Shown here: one piece after another, positions 38,341 to 48,789 of the stretch
How the letters are laid out: each line of letters opens with the position of its first letter
Position numbering within the stretch: the first letter of the stretch is position 1
NCBI GenBank assembly: GCA_017994935.1
Contig: JAGOJU010000003.1
Coordinates: 1 to 64,000, forward strand
Direction of reading: 5' to 3'
Source: Opitutaceae bacterium
GTDB taxonomy: Bacteria > Verrucomicrobiota > Verrucomicrobiia > Opitutales > Opitutaceae
DNA length: 64,000 nucleotides
Translations under genes and position numbers: made by a program
The notes under the pieces: model-generated
Told to the model about the DNA's origin: nothing
Databases searched by the model: none
What the model saw: only the letters and a program-made list of their open reading frames with translations

Positions 38341-39368
38341 CCTCTCGCACCCGATTCCTCCAGGCCTGCCGCTGCGAGCCGCTCCCTCGACCGCCCTTGT
38401 GGGTCATGCGGCAGGCGGGTCGCTACCTGCCCGAGTACCGCGCGTTGAAGGCGAAATCGTCCTTCCTTGAAATGGTCAAGACGCCCGATCTCGCCATCGA
38501 AGTCACCCTTCAGCCGCTCCGGCGCTTTCCCGGACTCGATGCCGCCATCCTGTTTTCCGACATACTCGTCATACCGGAAGCGCTCGGCCAGCCTTACGCA
38601 TTCCGGGAGACGGGCGGCATCTCCATGGCCTGGAGACTGGAAACCCAGGCGCACGTGGACGCGCTTGCTCCGGCCGCGGAAGCCGTTGGAAAACTCGGTT
38701 ATGTCCCTACCGCGCTCCGTGGCCTTAAAGCGGAGCTGGGCGACAGCAAGGCGCTCCTCGGATTCGGTGGTTCGCCATGGACGCTGGCCACCTACATGGT
38801 CGAAGGCGGCAGTTCCGACGATTTCGAGCGGATCAAGATGCTGTTCTACACGGATCGCCCGATGTTCGAGTCGCTCCTTCGCAAAATCACCGACACCCTG
38901 ATCCTCTATTTTCGTGCACAGATGGAAGCCGGAGCGGACGCAATCCAGATCTTCGACTCCTGGGGAGGCATCATCGCAGGTGCGGACTATGTGGAGGCGT
39001 CGCTGAAATGGATCCGTGAGATCATCGCCGCGCTGCCGCGTGATTTTCCCGTCATCCTGTATGCCAAGGGCACTGGCACACAGCTCACCGACCAGAGCTT
39101 TACCGGCGCGCGTGTGTTGAGCGTCGACTGGACCGTCGACCTCCGGGTCGCGAGGGCAATCGTGCCCAACAACGTCGCCCTGCAGGGGAATCTCGATCCC
39201 GTCCTTCTCCAGACTACACCCGGCATCGTGATCCATGAAACCCGGGCATTGCTCGAGGCAATGCGCTCGGAGCGCGGCCACATTTTCAACCTCGGCCACG
39301 GCATCACTCCGCAGGCGCGGATCGAATGCATGCAGGCCCTTGTGGATACGGTTACCTCGTGGAGTTAG
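38337..39368 (+). CDS. hemE: Uroporphyrinogen decarboxylase
   Basis: A 343-residue haem-pathway enzyme that converts uroporphyrinogen III to coproporphyrinogen III. The N-terminal signature [17 protein letters not shown] is intact, followed by [30 protein letters not shown] and [12 protein letters not shown]. It overlaps hemF by 4 bp and lies 14 bp before the protoporphyrinogen oxidase gene, so three late haem genes form one unit. Confidence 0.97.
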   Translation: MTSRTRFLQACRCEPLPRPPLWVMRQAGRYLPEYRALKAKSSFLEMVKTPDLAIEVTLQPLRRFPGLDAAILFSDILVIPEALGQPYAFRETGGISMAWRLETQAHVDALAPAAEAVGKLGYVPTALRGLKAELGDSKALLGFGGSPWTLATYMVEGGSSDDFERIKMLFYTDRPMFESLLRKITDTLILYFRAQMEAGADAIQIFDSWGGIIAGADYVEASLKWIREIIAALPRDFPVILYAKGTGTQLTDQSFTGARVLSVDWTVDLRVARAIVPNNVALQGNLDPVLLQTTPGIVIHETRALLEAMRSERGHIFNLGHGITPQARIECMQALVDTVTSWS

Positions 39369-39382
39369 GAAATTCCAGAACC

Positions 39383-40756
39383 TTGCCTGTGGCCGTCATC
39401 GGCGGCGGCGTGACCGGACTGGCGTCTGCATTTGCACTCGCGAGAAGCGGCTGTCCCGTGCGGCTGCTTGAAGCCTCCTCGCGTGCGGGAGGCGTGATTC
39501 AAAGCGATCGCTCTGCCGAAGGCTGGCAGACGGAAAGCGGTCCTCACACGCTGCTGCTGAACGATCCCGAAGTCCGCAAACTGATCGACGACCTCGACCT
39601 CACCGACAGGATCATCCCGGCCTCCCCGGAGGCCAGGCACCGCTATATCCTCCGAGCCGGGAAACCTGTCGCAGCGCCGGCCTCGCCTCCCGGCCTGATC
39701 AGGTCGCCTCTCTTTTCCTTCCGCACCAAGATGCGGGTGTTCGCCGAACTTTTTCGACGTCCACGGGCACGAAGCACCGATGTCAGCCTGGCCGCGTTGG
39801 TGGCCGAGCATTTCGGCCAGGAATTTGTTGATTACGCCCTCCAGCCGTTTGTCAGCGGCGTCTATGCAGGCGACGCCGCGAGACTTTCCGCCCGTCACGC
39901 GTTCCCGCGCGTCTGGCAGGACGACCAGGAGCGCGGCTCGCTTGTCCGCGGGATGATGCGCACGGCGAAGGAGCGTCGGCGCCGGGGCGAGCCGCGCCCG
40001 CAACTGATTTCATTCGCGCACGGATTGCAGGCGATACCCGATGCTCTTGCGCTGGGCCTTCCGGACGGCTGTCTTCAGCTGCGAACCCAGATTGACACCG
40101 TGAGGCCCGAAGGCGACCTCTGGCGTGCCTCGGGACTTCGCGACGGCCAGCCCTGGTCCGGAAGCTTCAGCCGGGTCATACTGGCCCTGCCGGCACGCGC
40201 CCTCGAAAAGATCACAGTGGGAAACTCCGGCGACCGCCCCTTTGATTCGCTTTCCGAACTCGAGCACTCTCCGATCACGGTCGTTTCCCTCGGCTATCGC
40301 CGCCAGGATATCGCACATCCCCTCGACGGCTTCGGGCTCCTCATGCCCGCCTGTGAGAACCGGCAGATTCTGGGGGTGATTTTTGTGTCTTCCCTTTTTC
40401 CCGATCGGGCGCCGGCGGGCCATGTCGCCCTCACAGTGATGATCGGCGGGAACCGCCAGCGCGACCTCTGCGCGCTTCCGGCCGGGCAGATCCAGGCACT
40501 CGTGGAATCCGAATTGCATCAAGCTCTTGGTGCTTCCGGCCCGCCTGTCTTTTTCAAACAACGCACATGGCCGTCGGCCATTCCACAGTATAATCTTGGT
40601 TTTGAAAGGTTTAAGAGCACGATCGTTTCGACCGAGAATCGCTTTCAGGGTCTCTTTGTCGCAGGCACCGTGCACGACGGCATCTCTGTTCCCCTCGCGC
40701 TGCTTTCCGGACTCCGGACCGCCGGCAAGTGCCTCGGAAGTCCTGCCTCTTCCTAG
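39383..40756 (+). CDS. hemY: FAD-dependent protoporphyrinogen oxidase (HemY/HemG-type flavoprotein)
   Basis: About 457 residues from a TTG at 39383 (LPVAVIGGGVTGLASAFALA), with the FAD Rossmann motif GGGVTGLASAFALARSG at the very N-terminus. An AGGA lies 12 bp upstream; a GTG at 39389 or an ATG at 39326 inside hemE are alternatives. Further family blocks are AGGVIQSDRSAEGWQTESGP, QPFVSGVYAGDAARLSARHA, and the C-terminal FAD site GLFVAGTVHDGISVPLALLS. It performs the oxidation to protoporphyrin IX (or acts as coproporphyrinogen oxidase in the alternative pathway; the presence of hemF favours protoporphyrinogen). Confidence 0.92.
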   Translation: MPVAVIGGGVTGLASAFALARSGCPVRLLEASSRAGGVIQSDRSAEGWQTESGPHTLLLNDPEVRKLIDDLDLTDRIIPASPEARHRYILRAGKPVAAPASPPGLIRSPLFSFRTKMRVFAELFRRPRARSTDVSLAALVAEHFGQEFVDYALQPFVSGVYAGDAARLSARHAFPRVWQDDQERGSLVRGMMRTAKERRRRGEPRPQLISFAHGLQAIPDALALGLPDGCLQLRTQIDTVRPEGDLWRASGLRDGQPWSGSFSRVILALPARALEKITVGNSGDRPFDSLSELEHSPITVVSLGYRRQDIAHPLDGFGLLMPACENRQILGVIFVSSLFPDRAPAGHVALTVMIGGNRQRDLCALPAGQIQALVESELHQALGASGPPVFFKQRTWPSAIPQYNLGFERFKSTIVSTENRFQGLFVAGTVHDGISVPLALLSGLRTAGKCLGSPASS

Positions 40757-40857
40757 GGCTTTTCCACCCTGTAAGGCGCATCAAAAATTCGCCGCTATCC
40801 CCTCGCCTGCCTTGACTAGCCGGGGTCGGAACATAGCCTCTGCCGCCCTTCTTTGGC

Positions 40858-43767
40858 ATGCCGCAAGATCTCAAGGACACACTCCAGCTACCGAAGACCG
40901 GATTTCCCATGCGGGCGAATCTGGTCCAGCGGGAACCCGCGCGTCTCGCCTGGTGGGAGCGCCTCGACCTTTACGGTGAAATCCAGTCACGGCGAAAGGG
41001 TCAGCCCGCTTTCGTGCTTCACGACGGACCGCCCTTCACGAACGGCGATGTCCACATTGGCACCGCGCTCAACAAAACCCTGAAGGACCTGACGCTGCGG
41101 TACAAATCCATGAGGGGGTTCCGGAGCCCGTACGTGCCGGGATGGGACTGCCATGGCCTGCCCATCGAGCAGAAGGTGACACGCGAACTCCAGGCCGCGA
41201 ATCAGACGGTGTCGACCGGGGAACTGCGCGCCCGGTGCGATGCCTTTTCGGAAAACTGGATCGCTCTTCAATCGAAACAATTCAAGCGGCTCGGCGTGCT
41301 CGCCGACTGGGCAAATGAATACAAGACGAAGGATCCGAAATTTGAGGCGGACATCGTCCGCACCTTCGCCTCCTTTGTCGAAAAGGGCCTGGTCTATCGC
41401 TCGAAAAAACCCGTCTATTGGTCCATCCCGTTCGAGACCGCCCTTGCCGAAGCCGAGATCGAGTACAAAGACCATGTCTCCCCGGCGATCTGGGTGAGGT
41501 TCTCCATTCCCGAAGGCGAAGCCCTCAAGCATTCGCTGCCCACCGGAAAGCCGTTGAGCGTCGTCATCTGGACGACAACCCCGTGGACGATTCCCGCCAA
41601 CCTTGCGATCGCGCTCCACCCGGAGGTCGAGTACGTCGTCGCGGATCTCGGGGAGGAACGCATCCTCGTCGCGGAGCGCCTGCTTCCCGCGGTCCTTGCG
41701 GCCGCAAAAATCGAGTCCGCACCAGTCATCGACCGCAAGGTCGCCGGAGCGACGCTTGAAAACCTCGCTGCCCGGCATCCTTTCATCGATCGGGCAGCTC
41801 CGGTCGTGCTCGCGGATTACGTGACGACCGACAGCGGAACCGGAGCGGTGCACACGGCGCCCGGGCATGGCGCGGAAGACTATCTCACGGGCCTCAAGTA
41901 TGGATTGCCGATCTATTGCCCCGTGGGGGACGACGGTCGGTACATCGCCGACGGCCAGATCCCGTCGAGCCTGGTCGGACTGACAGCGCTCGAAACGGTC
42001 GAGGATCTCGAAGCCAAGCGGACTTCGCCGGCGAACATCGCCGTTCTGCGGCTGCTTTCGGAAACCGGGACCCTTTTCGCGCGGCAGCGATACGCCCACT
42101 CCTATCCCCACTGCTGGCGATCCAAGACCCCGATCATTTTCCGCGCGGTCGACCAGTGGTTTGTCAGCCTTGATGGAGCAGCGGGCGCCCCCTCCTCACC
42201 TCGAAAGGACGCGCTGGGCTCGCTCCCCGGCGTACGCTGGGTTCCCGCATGGGGCGAGAACCGCATCCGTGGTGCAGTCGAGGCGCGCCCGGACTGGTGT
42301 GTGAGCCGTCAGCGCTCCTGGGGCGTGCCGATCGTGGCATTCTACGACGACCGCAAGAGACCCTGGCTGGATGCGGACGTTGCCCGGGCGGTGGCGGACA
42401 AATTTGAGCAGCGCGGCACCAATCTCTGGTACGACGCCACCGCCGCTGAGATCCTTGAAGGCATCCGCCTGCCAGCGGACTGGCCCGATGCGCGTCTGCT
42501 CACCTGCGGGCGTGACACCCTCGACGTCTGGATCGACTCGGGATCATCGCACGCCGCCGTCCTGCGACGCACCCAGGGCGGCACGCACTGGCCCGCCGAT
42601 CTCTACCTCGAAGGCAGTGATCAGCATCGCGGCTGGTTTCAATCCTCCCTCTGGACCAGTGTGATTGCCTTTGGAGCCGCACCCTACCGGGCGGTGCTGA
42701 CCCACGGATTCATTGTCGGCGAGGACGGCAGGAAGATCTCCAAGTCCGGCCAGTACGAGAAACCGCCCACCTCCGACAACTTCGTCGCGCAATATGGCGC
42801 CGACGTGATCCGGCTCTGGTTCGCCTCGCAGAACTTTACTGAGGACATCACCCTTTCGGAGAAAATCCTGAACAACGCGGCCGAAGCGTACCGGCTCTAC
42901 CGGAACACGTTCCGCTACCAGCTCTCGACACTGTTCGATTTCGATCCCGCGCGCGACGCCGTCCCTGCGGACCAACTCGACACCCTGGATCGCTGGGCGC
43001 TGCACCAGACGTCGCGTCTCCTGCACGAGTGCACGCTCGCCTACGATGCGTACGAATTCCACCGCGTGCACCAGCTCTGCAATCAGTTCTGTGCCACCAC
43101 GCTTTCCGCGATCTACCACGACATCCTCAAGGATCGCCTCTACACCCTTCGCGCGGATCACCCCCTGCGACGCTCGTCCCAGAACGCCATCCACCATGTC
43201 TTCCACACGCTCGTGAGGTTACTTGCGCCGATCCTGACGTTCACCGCGGACGAAGCCTGGTGTCACGCCGAGTTCCAGGCGGACTTCCCGTCCGAAGGAC
43301 AGACCGGAGGCGGCCAGCGCTCCCGCATGTCCATCCACCTGCAGGACTGGCCGGTTGCACCCGAGGACTGGCACCAGCCCGAAATCGAAGCCGACATGGA
43401 CGCATTGCTCGACGTCCGCCGCCGGGTCAACGAGTCGATCGAGCCCCTGCGTGCCGCGGGAAAACTAGGAAAATCACTGGATGCCGCGGTGACCCTCGAG
43501 GTGCAAGACACCGCACTCCTTCGCACCCTGGAAAAACACCGGGACCTTCTACCCGAACTCTTCATTGTCTCCCATGTCGACGCGGGGGTGCGCAACGCCT
43601 CTTCCTCCTCCGAACCGCTCGTCATCACCGTACGAAACGCACAGGAACTCCACTACATCCGCTGCCCTCGCTGCTGGCGCTCGGTTCCCGCACTGGAGAA
43701 GACCAGCCAGGGCGACGACGTATGTCCGCGTTGCCGCGATGCTCTCAGTCCCCGTTCGAATTCATAA
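40858..43767 (+). CDS. ileS: Isoleucyl-tRNA synthetase
   Basis: A 969-residue class I synthetase. The HIGH-type motif reads HIGT (NGDVHIGTALNKTLKDLTLR) and the KMSKS-type motif is KISKS (EDGRKISKSGQYEK). The editing domain (about 190-400) includes VIWTTTPWTIPANLAIALHP and TGAVHTAPGHGAEDYLTGLK. The C-terminal zinc ribbon is intact (IRCPRCWRSVPALEKTSQGD and CPRCRDAL). The start at 40858 is 102 bp after hemY; a weak TTGACT/TAGCCT pair (40813-40840) might be its promoter. Confidence 0.97.
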   Translation: MPQDLKDTLQLPKTGFPMRANLVQREPARLAWWERLDLYGEIQSRRKGQPAFVLHDGPPFTNGDVHIGTALNKTLKDLTLRYKSMRGFRSPYVPGWDCHGLPIEQKVTRELQAANQTVSTGELRARCDAFSENWIALQSKQFKRLGVLADWANEYKTKDPKFEADIVRTFASFVEKGLVYRSKKPVYWSIPFETALAEAEIEYKDHVSPAIWVRFSIPEGEALKHSLPTGKPLSVVIWTTTPWTIPANLAIALHPEVEYVVADLGEERILVAERLLPAVLAAAKIESAPVIDRKVAGATLENLAARHPFIDRAAPVVLADYVTTDSGTGAVHTAPGHGAEDYLTGLKYGLPIYCPVGDDGRYIADGQIPSSLVGLTALETVEDLEAKRTSPANIAVLRLLSETGTLFARQRYAHSYPHCWRSKTPIIFRAVDQWFVSLDGAAGAPSSPRKDALGSLPGVRWVPAWGENRIRGAVEARPDWCVSRQRSWGVPIVAFYDDRKRPWLDADVARAVADKFEQRGTNLWYDATAAEILEGIRLPADWPDARLLTCGRDTLDVWIDSGSSHAAVLRRTQGGTHWPADLYLEGSDQHRGWFQSSLWTSVIAFGAAPYRAVLTHGFIVGEDGRKISKSGQYEKPPTSDNFVAQYGADVIRLWFASQNFTEDITLSEKILNNAAEAYRLYRNTFRYQLSTLFDFDPARDAVPADQLDTLDRWALHQTSRLLHECTLAYDAYEFHRVHQLCNQFCATTLSAIYHDILKDRLYTLRADHPLRRSSQNAIHHVFHTLVRLLAPILTFTADEAWCHAEFQADFPSEGQTGGGQRSRMSIHLQDWPVAPEDWHQPEIEADMDALLDVRRRVNESIEPLRAAGKLGKSLDAAVTLEVQDTALLRTLEKHRDLLPELFIVSHVDAGVRNASSSSEPLVITVRNAQELHYIRCPRCWRSVPALEKTSQGDDVCPRCRDALSPRSNS

Positions 43768-43778
43768 TTTCCTGAAAC

Positions 43779-44867
43779 ATGGCCCGTCACAAAAAGTCCG
43801 CCCCGAAATCAGCCTCTGCGTCGAAGAAGTCTGCACCGCCGAAAAAATCGGCCGCATCTTCGCCGTCAAAACACTCACCGGCAAAATCAGCACCACGGAA
43901 GCCGGCGCCCGCAAAGGCGGCCCCGGAAAAGAAGTCGCCCCCGCAGAAGGCCCCCGTGGCCAAAGCTCCCGTGCCCAAGGCCCCCCCGGCAAAGCCTGCG
44001 GTGGTCAAGGCAGCCTCGGGAAAGGCGGCGCCCCCACCCGCAGCGGCGCCTCTGCCTCCCGCTCCTCCGGCCCAGGCAACGGCTCCCAAGCCATCTCCAA
44101 AGGCCATCGAAAAAGGCAAGGCGCGGGATGCGCTTCGAAGCCGCATCCTCGGAGCCAAGAAGCCCTCGAAGCCGATTGCCTTTTCCCTGGATGAAGTACG
44201 CGAGATCGCGAAGGCGATCGCCGCCAAGAGCCCCACATCCACCGACCATGCCGCCAAGACCCTGCACAGTCAGAAAGCCGCGAAGGTCGATCTGGCCAAG
44301 GCCTCGGCGAAGCCCGCGATGCCGAATCATGTCAAGGCGGCAAGCCTGTCGGACATCCTCGGCTTCAATCCGCGCAAACCGGTCAAGGCGACAACCGATG
44401 ACGCGGAAGTCCCTGAGAAATTCCGCCGCTATTTCAAGCTGCTGATCGACCTGCGCAACCATCTCACCGGCCAGTTGAGCCTGCACAGCGAGGATACGCT
44501 CAAACGCTCCTCCAAGGACGACGCAGGTGACCTCTCAAGCTACGGCCAGCACATGGCCGACGCCGGCACGGACACCTTCGACCGCGACTTCGCGCTGAGC
44601 CTGGTCTCCAGCGAACAGGAGGCGCTTTCCGAAATCGAAGCGGCCATCCAACGGATCAGGACCGGCTCTTACGGAATCTGCGAAATCTCCCAGAAGCCCA
44701 TTGCCAAGGAGCGCCTGCTCGCCGTGCCATTCACCCGCTACTCCGCCGAAGCCCAGAAGGAGATCGAGCGCAACCGCTACCGCCAGCGCACGGGAGCCGG
44801 TTTGTTCGGCGAAGGAAGTGAGGAAGGCGGCTCGATGAGCAGCGAAGGCGGTGGCGACGACGAATAG
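43779..44867 (+). CDS. TraR/DksA-family protein with histone-like tail and degenerate zinc finger
   Basis: A 362-residue protein. Residues 1-115 are a Lys/Ala/Pro-rich low-complexity region resembling histone H1-like tails (KSAPKSASASKKSAPPKKSA). The C-terminal part (about 200-345) is a TraR/DksA-type coiled coil and zinc-finger fold: FRRYFKLLIDLRNHLTGQLS, EQEALSEIEAAIQRIRTGSY, GICEISQKPIAKERLLAVPF. Only Cys301 of the four zinc cysteines remains (CEIS and YSAEAQ replace C-x2-C pairs). It could modulate RNA polymerase or bind DNA through the tail; neither is proven. It lies between ileS (11 bp) and lspA, a common arrangement. Confidence 0.85.
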   Translation: MARHKKSAPKSASASKKSAPPKKSAASSPSKHSPAKSAPRKPAPAKAAPEKKSPPQKAPVAKAPVPKAPPAKPAVVKAASGKAAPPPAAAPLPPAPPAQATAPKPSPKAIEKGKARDALRSRILGAKKPSKPIAFSLDEVREIAKAIAAKSPTSTDHAAKTLHSQKAAKVDLAKASAKPAMPNHVKAASLSDILGFNPRKPVKATTDDAEVPEKFRRYFKLLIDLRNHLTGQLSLHSEDTLKRSSKDDAGDLSSYGQHMADAGTDTFDRDFALSLVSSEQEALSEIEAAIQRIRTGSYGICEISQKPIAKERLLAVPFTRYSAEAQKEIERNRYRQRTGAGLFGEGSEEGGSMSSEGGGDDE

Positions 44868-44995
44868 TCCCGCCTTCCTCCTCCATCCGGAAAAGTCTCA
44901 CGTGTTTGAAACCCGAGTCCTCCAGCGCCGGCACCAGCCGGTCAAGTGATACGCGCGGCGTCGCATCCACCGCTCCGTCCTCCGCTGCATTGGGG

Positions 44996-45490
44996 ATGCC
45001 GCAGCGCATTCGCGCCTACCGGATCTTCTGGGTCGTTGCGGGAACACTCTTCCTGCTGGATCAAATCACCAAGTTCGCAATCAACGCCAGATTGCCACTT
45101 GGTACCTACGGTCCGCCGGAGGCAATCACGGTCATCGACGGATTCTTCTATCTCGTTCATGTCGGGAACACGGGCGCCGCCTGGAGCATGTTCACCGGGA
45201 AAAGCCTTCTCCTCGCATGCTTCGCGCTCGCCGCACTCGTGGCGATTTATTTCTGGCGTCACACACTCTCCCTCAAGGCTACTCCGGTCCAGCTCAGCTT
45301 CGGCCTGCTCTGCGGAGGCATCGCGGGAAACCTCCTCGATCGCATCCTCCACAAGCATGTCATCGACTTCCTCGATTTTCATTTCGGGAGCTACATTTAT
45401 CCAACCTTCAATGTCGCCGATTCCGGCATCTGCGTCGGCGTTGCCATCTATCTGATCTGGTCTCTTCGGAATCCTGAATCCGCACGATAA
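44996..45490 (+). CDS. lspA: Lipoprotein signal peptidase (signal peptidase II)
   Basis: A 164-residue membrane aspartic peptidase with four helices. The start at 44996 ([20 protein letters not shown]) matches the family length; an ATG at 44906 would add a 30-residue polar, Ser-rich extension. Catalytic aspartates lie in [20 protein letters not shown] and [16 protein letters not shown]. The helix-1 motif [12 protein letters not shown] and the [13 protein letters not shown] loop are also present. It cleaves the signal peptides of diacylglyceryl-modified lipoproteins. Confidence 0.94.
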   Translation: MPQRIRAYRIFWVVAGTLFLLDQITKFAINARLPLGTYGPPEAITVIDGFFYLVHVGNTGAAWSMFTGKSLLLACFALAALVAIYFWRHTLSLKATPVQLSFGLLCGGIAGNLLDRILHKHVIDFLDFHFGSYIYPTFNVADSGICVGVAIYLIWSLRNPESAR

Positions 45491-45555
45491 GTTTTTCCGG
45501 GCCGAAGAATGCATTTGCACATCCGGCCGGATGCTTTATTTCCTTCCCGGCAACC

Positions 45556-47142
45556 ATGACTGAGGTTGCCATCCGTCCTTCCACCGCATCTTCGATCGAT
45601 GCGGAGTTCTACAAGCCCGCTGCGTCGTTCTTCAGGTCCAATCTGCCGGTGGCCCTGACGTTTGACGACGTTTCCCTCGCCACGCTCTATTCGGACGTCC
45701 TTCCCAGGGAAACCGACGCAGGCACCTCCCTCTCGGATTCCCTGAGGCTTTCCATCCCGATCATTTCCTCGGACATGGACACCGTCACCGAGGCGCGCAT
45801 GGCCATCGCGATGGCTTTGAACGGAGGGCTCGGCATCATCCACTACAACATGGCCGCCAGGGAGCAGGTCAAGGAGGTCGCCCGTGTCAAACGGCACATC
45901 CATGGACTCATCCAGGACCCCATAACCGTCACTCCCGATCAGCATCTCGGCGATGTCCTGGCCATGATCGACCAGCGACGGTTCGAGTTTCGCACCTTTC
46001 CCGTCGTCGACAGCCAGGGAAGGCTCGTCGGACTTCTTTCCGGGGCGACGGTGCGCGAACGTTATCGCTCCAAAAAGGTGTCCGAGGCGATGGTGCCGCG
46101 AAAGGACATCCTCACCGTGCACGAACGCACGCTCCAGCCTGACCCGATTGCTGCCGCCGACTCGTTCTTCACGGAAAATGTCGGCATCCACAAGATGCTA
46201 GTCGTCGATGATGGCGACCGGCTCCGCGGCCTAGTGACATTTTCCGACGTCGAACGCATCACTGCGGAGGCCAAGTCCAGGCGCAAGCCCGCGCGAGACT
46301 CCGAATTCCGCCTTGTCGTAGGCGCCGCCATCGCACCCGTACGGAAACCCGACGGCTCACTCGATCGTGATCGCATGATCACGCACGTCGGACACTTGAT
46401 GGACGAATCCATCGACGCGGTCGCCATCTCCACGGCCCACGGTCACAGTGCGGGTGTCGGCGACATTGTGAAAATGCTTCGGGACGCGTTTCCGAACCTG
46501 ACGCTGATCGCAGGAAACGTCACCAGCGCCGAGGGTGTCAGGTTTCTTGCGGATTGTGGTGCCAGCGCAATCAAGGTGGGCCAGGGCCCGGGATCAATCT
46601 GCACAACCCGCATCGTCGCGGGCGTGGGCATACCCCAGCTCACTGCCCTGTACGTCGCCAGCGCCGCGGCCGCGGAATGCGGCGTCCGGATCATCGCTGA
46701 TGGCGGTCTCACCAAGAGTGGCGATCTGGTCAAGGCGCTAACCCTGGCGGATGCCGTCATTCTCGGGGGCCTTCTCGCCGGATGCCGGGAGGCGCCGGGC
46801 GAGATCATGGAAATCAACGGCAAACTCTACAAACAGTATCGCGGCATGGGTTCGGTGGCAGCCATGAAGGCCGGAAGTGCCGCGAGGTATGGTCATGACA
46901 AGACCGATGCCACCCGCAAATTGACAGCCGAAGGCATTGAGGCGCTCAAGGAAGTTTCAGGTTCGGCGGATGACGTCCTCTCCAACCTGCTGGGCGGCAT
47001 TCAGAGCGGCATGGGATACCTCGGAGCGGCGACGCTTCCGGAGCTTCGGGCAAGGGCCCGCTATATCCGGGTAAGCCCCGCCGGACAGAAGGAAGCCGCG
47101 CCGCACGATGTGGTCGAGATCAAGACCCAGACCAAGGGTTGA
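45556..47142 (+). CDS. guaB: Inosine-5'-monophosphate dehydrogenase
   Basis: A 528-residue enzyme oxidising IMP to XMP in GTP synthesis. Catalytic (beta/alpha)8 barrel with the active-site loop [18 protein letters not shown], and [17 protein letters not shown]; two CBS domains are inserted at about 115-235 ([52 protein letters not shown]). The end has [17 protein letters not shown]. At 528 residues it is longer than the usual 490, through an N-terminal extension and small inserts. It precedes purA, so GMP and AMP branches of purine synthesis are adjacent. Confidence 0.96.
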   Translation: MTEVAIRPSTASSIDAEFYKPAASFFRSNLPVALTFDDVSLATLYSDVLPRETDAGTSLSDSLRLSIPIISSDMDTVTEARMAIAMALNGGLGIIHYNMAAREQVKEVARVKRHIHGLIQDPITVTPDQHLGDVLAMIDQRRFEFRTFPVVDSQGRLVGLLSGATVRERYRSKKVSEAMVPRKDILTVHERTLQPDPIAAADSFFTENVGIHKMLVVDDGDRLRGLVTFSDVERITAEAKSRRKPARDSEFRLVVGAAIAPVRKPDGSLDRDRMITHVGHLMDESIDAVAISTAHGHSAGVGDIVKMLRDAFPNLTLIAGNVTSAEGVRFLADCGASAIKVGQGPGSICTTRIVAGVGIPQLTALYVASAAAAECGVRIIADGGLTKSGDLVKALTLADAVILGGLLAGCREAPGEIMEINGKLYKQYRGMGSVAAMKAGSAARYGHDKTDATRKLTAEGIEALKEVSGSADDVLSNLLGGIQSGMGYLGAATLPELRARARYIRVSPAGQKEAAPHDVVEIKTQTKG

Positions 47143-47247
47143 CGATTTTAGCGGGTTTCCCGCAAAGAATCTGTTTGCACTGATCCCGTGCGGGCCGCTT
47201 CAACTGTCGGGCAACAGGGGTTGGACCTCGGTTGCCTCTCAGGAACC

Positions 47248-48789
47248 ATGTCACTCCTCCCTTTTACAAGCCAGTTGATCGCCGATGTCGGCATATCCTT
47301 CGGAGACGAAGGCAAAGGCCGCCTGATCCCGGAAATCGCCCATGAGCTTTCGACCTCAAGTGCACCGGTTTCGGTGGTGCTCAAGGTCAACGGAGGCGCC
47401 AATTCGGGTCACACCGCCGCGGGCATCAAACTGAATCTGCTCCCCTCCGGAGTGGTGGAGCGCGGCATTTCCCACCTCGCCATCGGCAGCGGGGTCGTCG
47501 CGGATCCTCGCAAAGTTCATTGGGAGGCGCGTCCCCTGGAGAACAAGGGCTACTCCGTGTATTCCCGCCTTCTTCTGGACGAGCGCACCCTCGTATCCGA
47601 TCTGTCGCATCGTTTGCTGGACCTCGCATGGGAGGACTATCGCGTCAACATCCTTGCCGAAGCGCCGCGCGGCTCCACCGGTCGAGGCATCACTCCGGCC
47701 TACCTGGACGAAGTCGGCCAATGGCAGATCACGTTTTCGGACTTTCTCGCGGGCAGGAACTACTTCGCCCGAAAATTCGCCCAGCGCTGCGACCGCGCCC
47801 TGCGGACCATCGAGCATGTCTGCCGGGTCAAGGCGGAGACGTTTCAAACGTTCTTTGAAAAGCTCACCGCAGCCGAACTGCGCGCCAATGCGGAAGGCAT
47901 CGAACTCGGGGTCTTTTCAAAGGAGGAATTCGACTTCAACCGCTTTCGCGGGACCGGCCCGTTCTCCCTCAACCTCGACCTCCTCACCGAGGTCTATTGG
48001 CAGGCGGGCACCGCACTCGCGGGAAATATCGGCGAAGTGCGCGAGCTCATTCTCCGCGAGACGTCCGCGGGCCGCACCATCATCGGAGAATTCGGCCAGT
48101 CCTACTGGCTCGACAAACGCCACGGCTATTCGCCCAACGTGACGGCGTCGCATACATTTGCTCCCGAGTTTTTCGAAAGCGCCGGCATTCCGGTGCAGGC
48201 GATCCACACCTTTGGCGTCGCCAAGGCCTACGATACCAAGGTCGGCACCCACACCTTCCTTACCGAGATGGAGGAACACCACCCTCTCACGGCCAAACTG
48301 AAGCAGCTCGAGTTCGGCACCAGCACCGGTCGCCAGCGCATGGTCGGCTGGTTCGATGCCGTCGAAAAGGGCGATGTGCTCCGCTATGGCGGATTTCAGG
48401 ACATGATGATCAACAAGGCCGATGCACTTACCCATTCGGGCGAGTGGCTGGGAGACCTCCTGATTGCCATCGCCTACGAGGATGCGACAGGACGTCGCCA
48501 CACCCACGTGCCCCGGAATGAAGCGGTGCGGAAGACCCTGCGCCCGGTGTACACCAGGCACCCCGGCTGGTCCGAAGACATTTCCCAGGTGCGCAGATTT
48601 GCGGACCTTCCTGTAAATGCCCGCCGGTATGTCGCCGCAATGGTCCGATCCGTCCTGAACGTCGCCTACGGCGAGGCCGCACAACCCCGGCCAAAGACCC
48701 TGCCCAACCTGCGCTATCTCGGTGTGGGTCCGGATCCGTCGCAGATCATCAAGGACGTGCCGGCGACCGCCGAACTCGTCCGGCTCTAG
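47248..48789 (+). CDS. purA: Adenylosuccinate synthetase, divergent long form
   Basis: A 513-residue enzyme joining IMP and aspartate with GTP. The start at 47248 follows an AGGA 4 bp upstream. The GTP-binding loop reads [15 protein letters not shown] (WGDEGKGK in most bacteria), the IMP-site region [20 protein letters not shown], and [20 protein letters not shown]. It is about 80 residues longer than E. coli PurA and diverges strongly in the middle, where some assignments cannot be made by eye. Its TAG stop overlaps the convergent folC stop within a shared CTAG (48786-48789). Confidence 0.85.
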   Translation: MSLLPFTSQLIADVGISFGDEGKGRLIPEIAHELSTSSAPVSVVLKVNGGANSGHTAAGIKLNLLPSGVVERGISHLAIGSGVVADPRKVHWEARPLENKGYSVYSRLLLDERTLVSDLSHRLLDLAWEDYRVNILAEAPRGSTGRGITPAYLDEVGQWQITFSDFLAGRNYFARKFAQRCDRALRTIEHVCRVKAETFQTFFEKLTAAELRANAEGIELGVFSKEEFDFNRFRGTGPFSLNLDLLTEVYWQAGTALAGNIGEVRELILRETSAGRTIIGEFGQSYWLDKRHGYSPNVTASHTFAPEFFESAGIPVQAIHTFGVAKAYDTKVGTHTFLTEMEEHHPLTAKLKQLEFGTSTGRQRMVGWFDAVEKGDVLRYGGFQDMMINKADALTHSGEWLGDLLIAIAYEDATGRRHTHVPRNEAVRKTLRPVYTRHPGWSEDISQVRRFADLPVNARRYVAAMVRSVLNVAYGEAAQPRPKTLPNLRYLGVGPDPSQIIKDVPATAELVRL

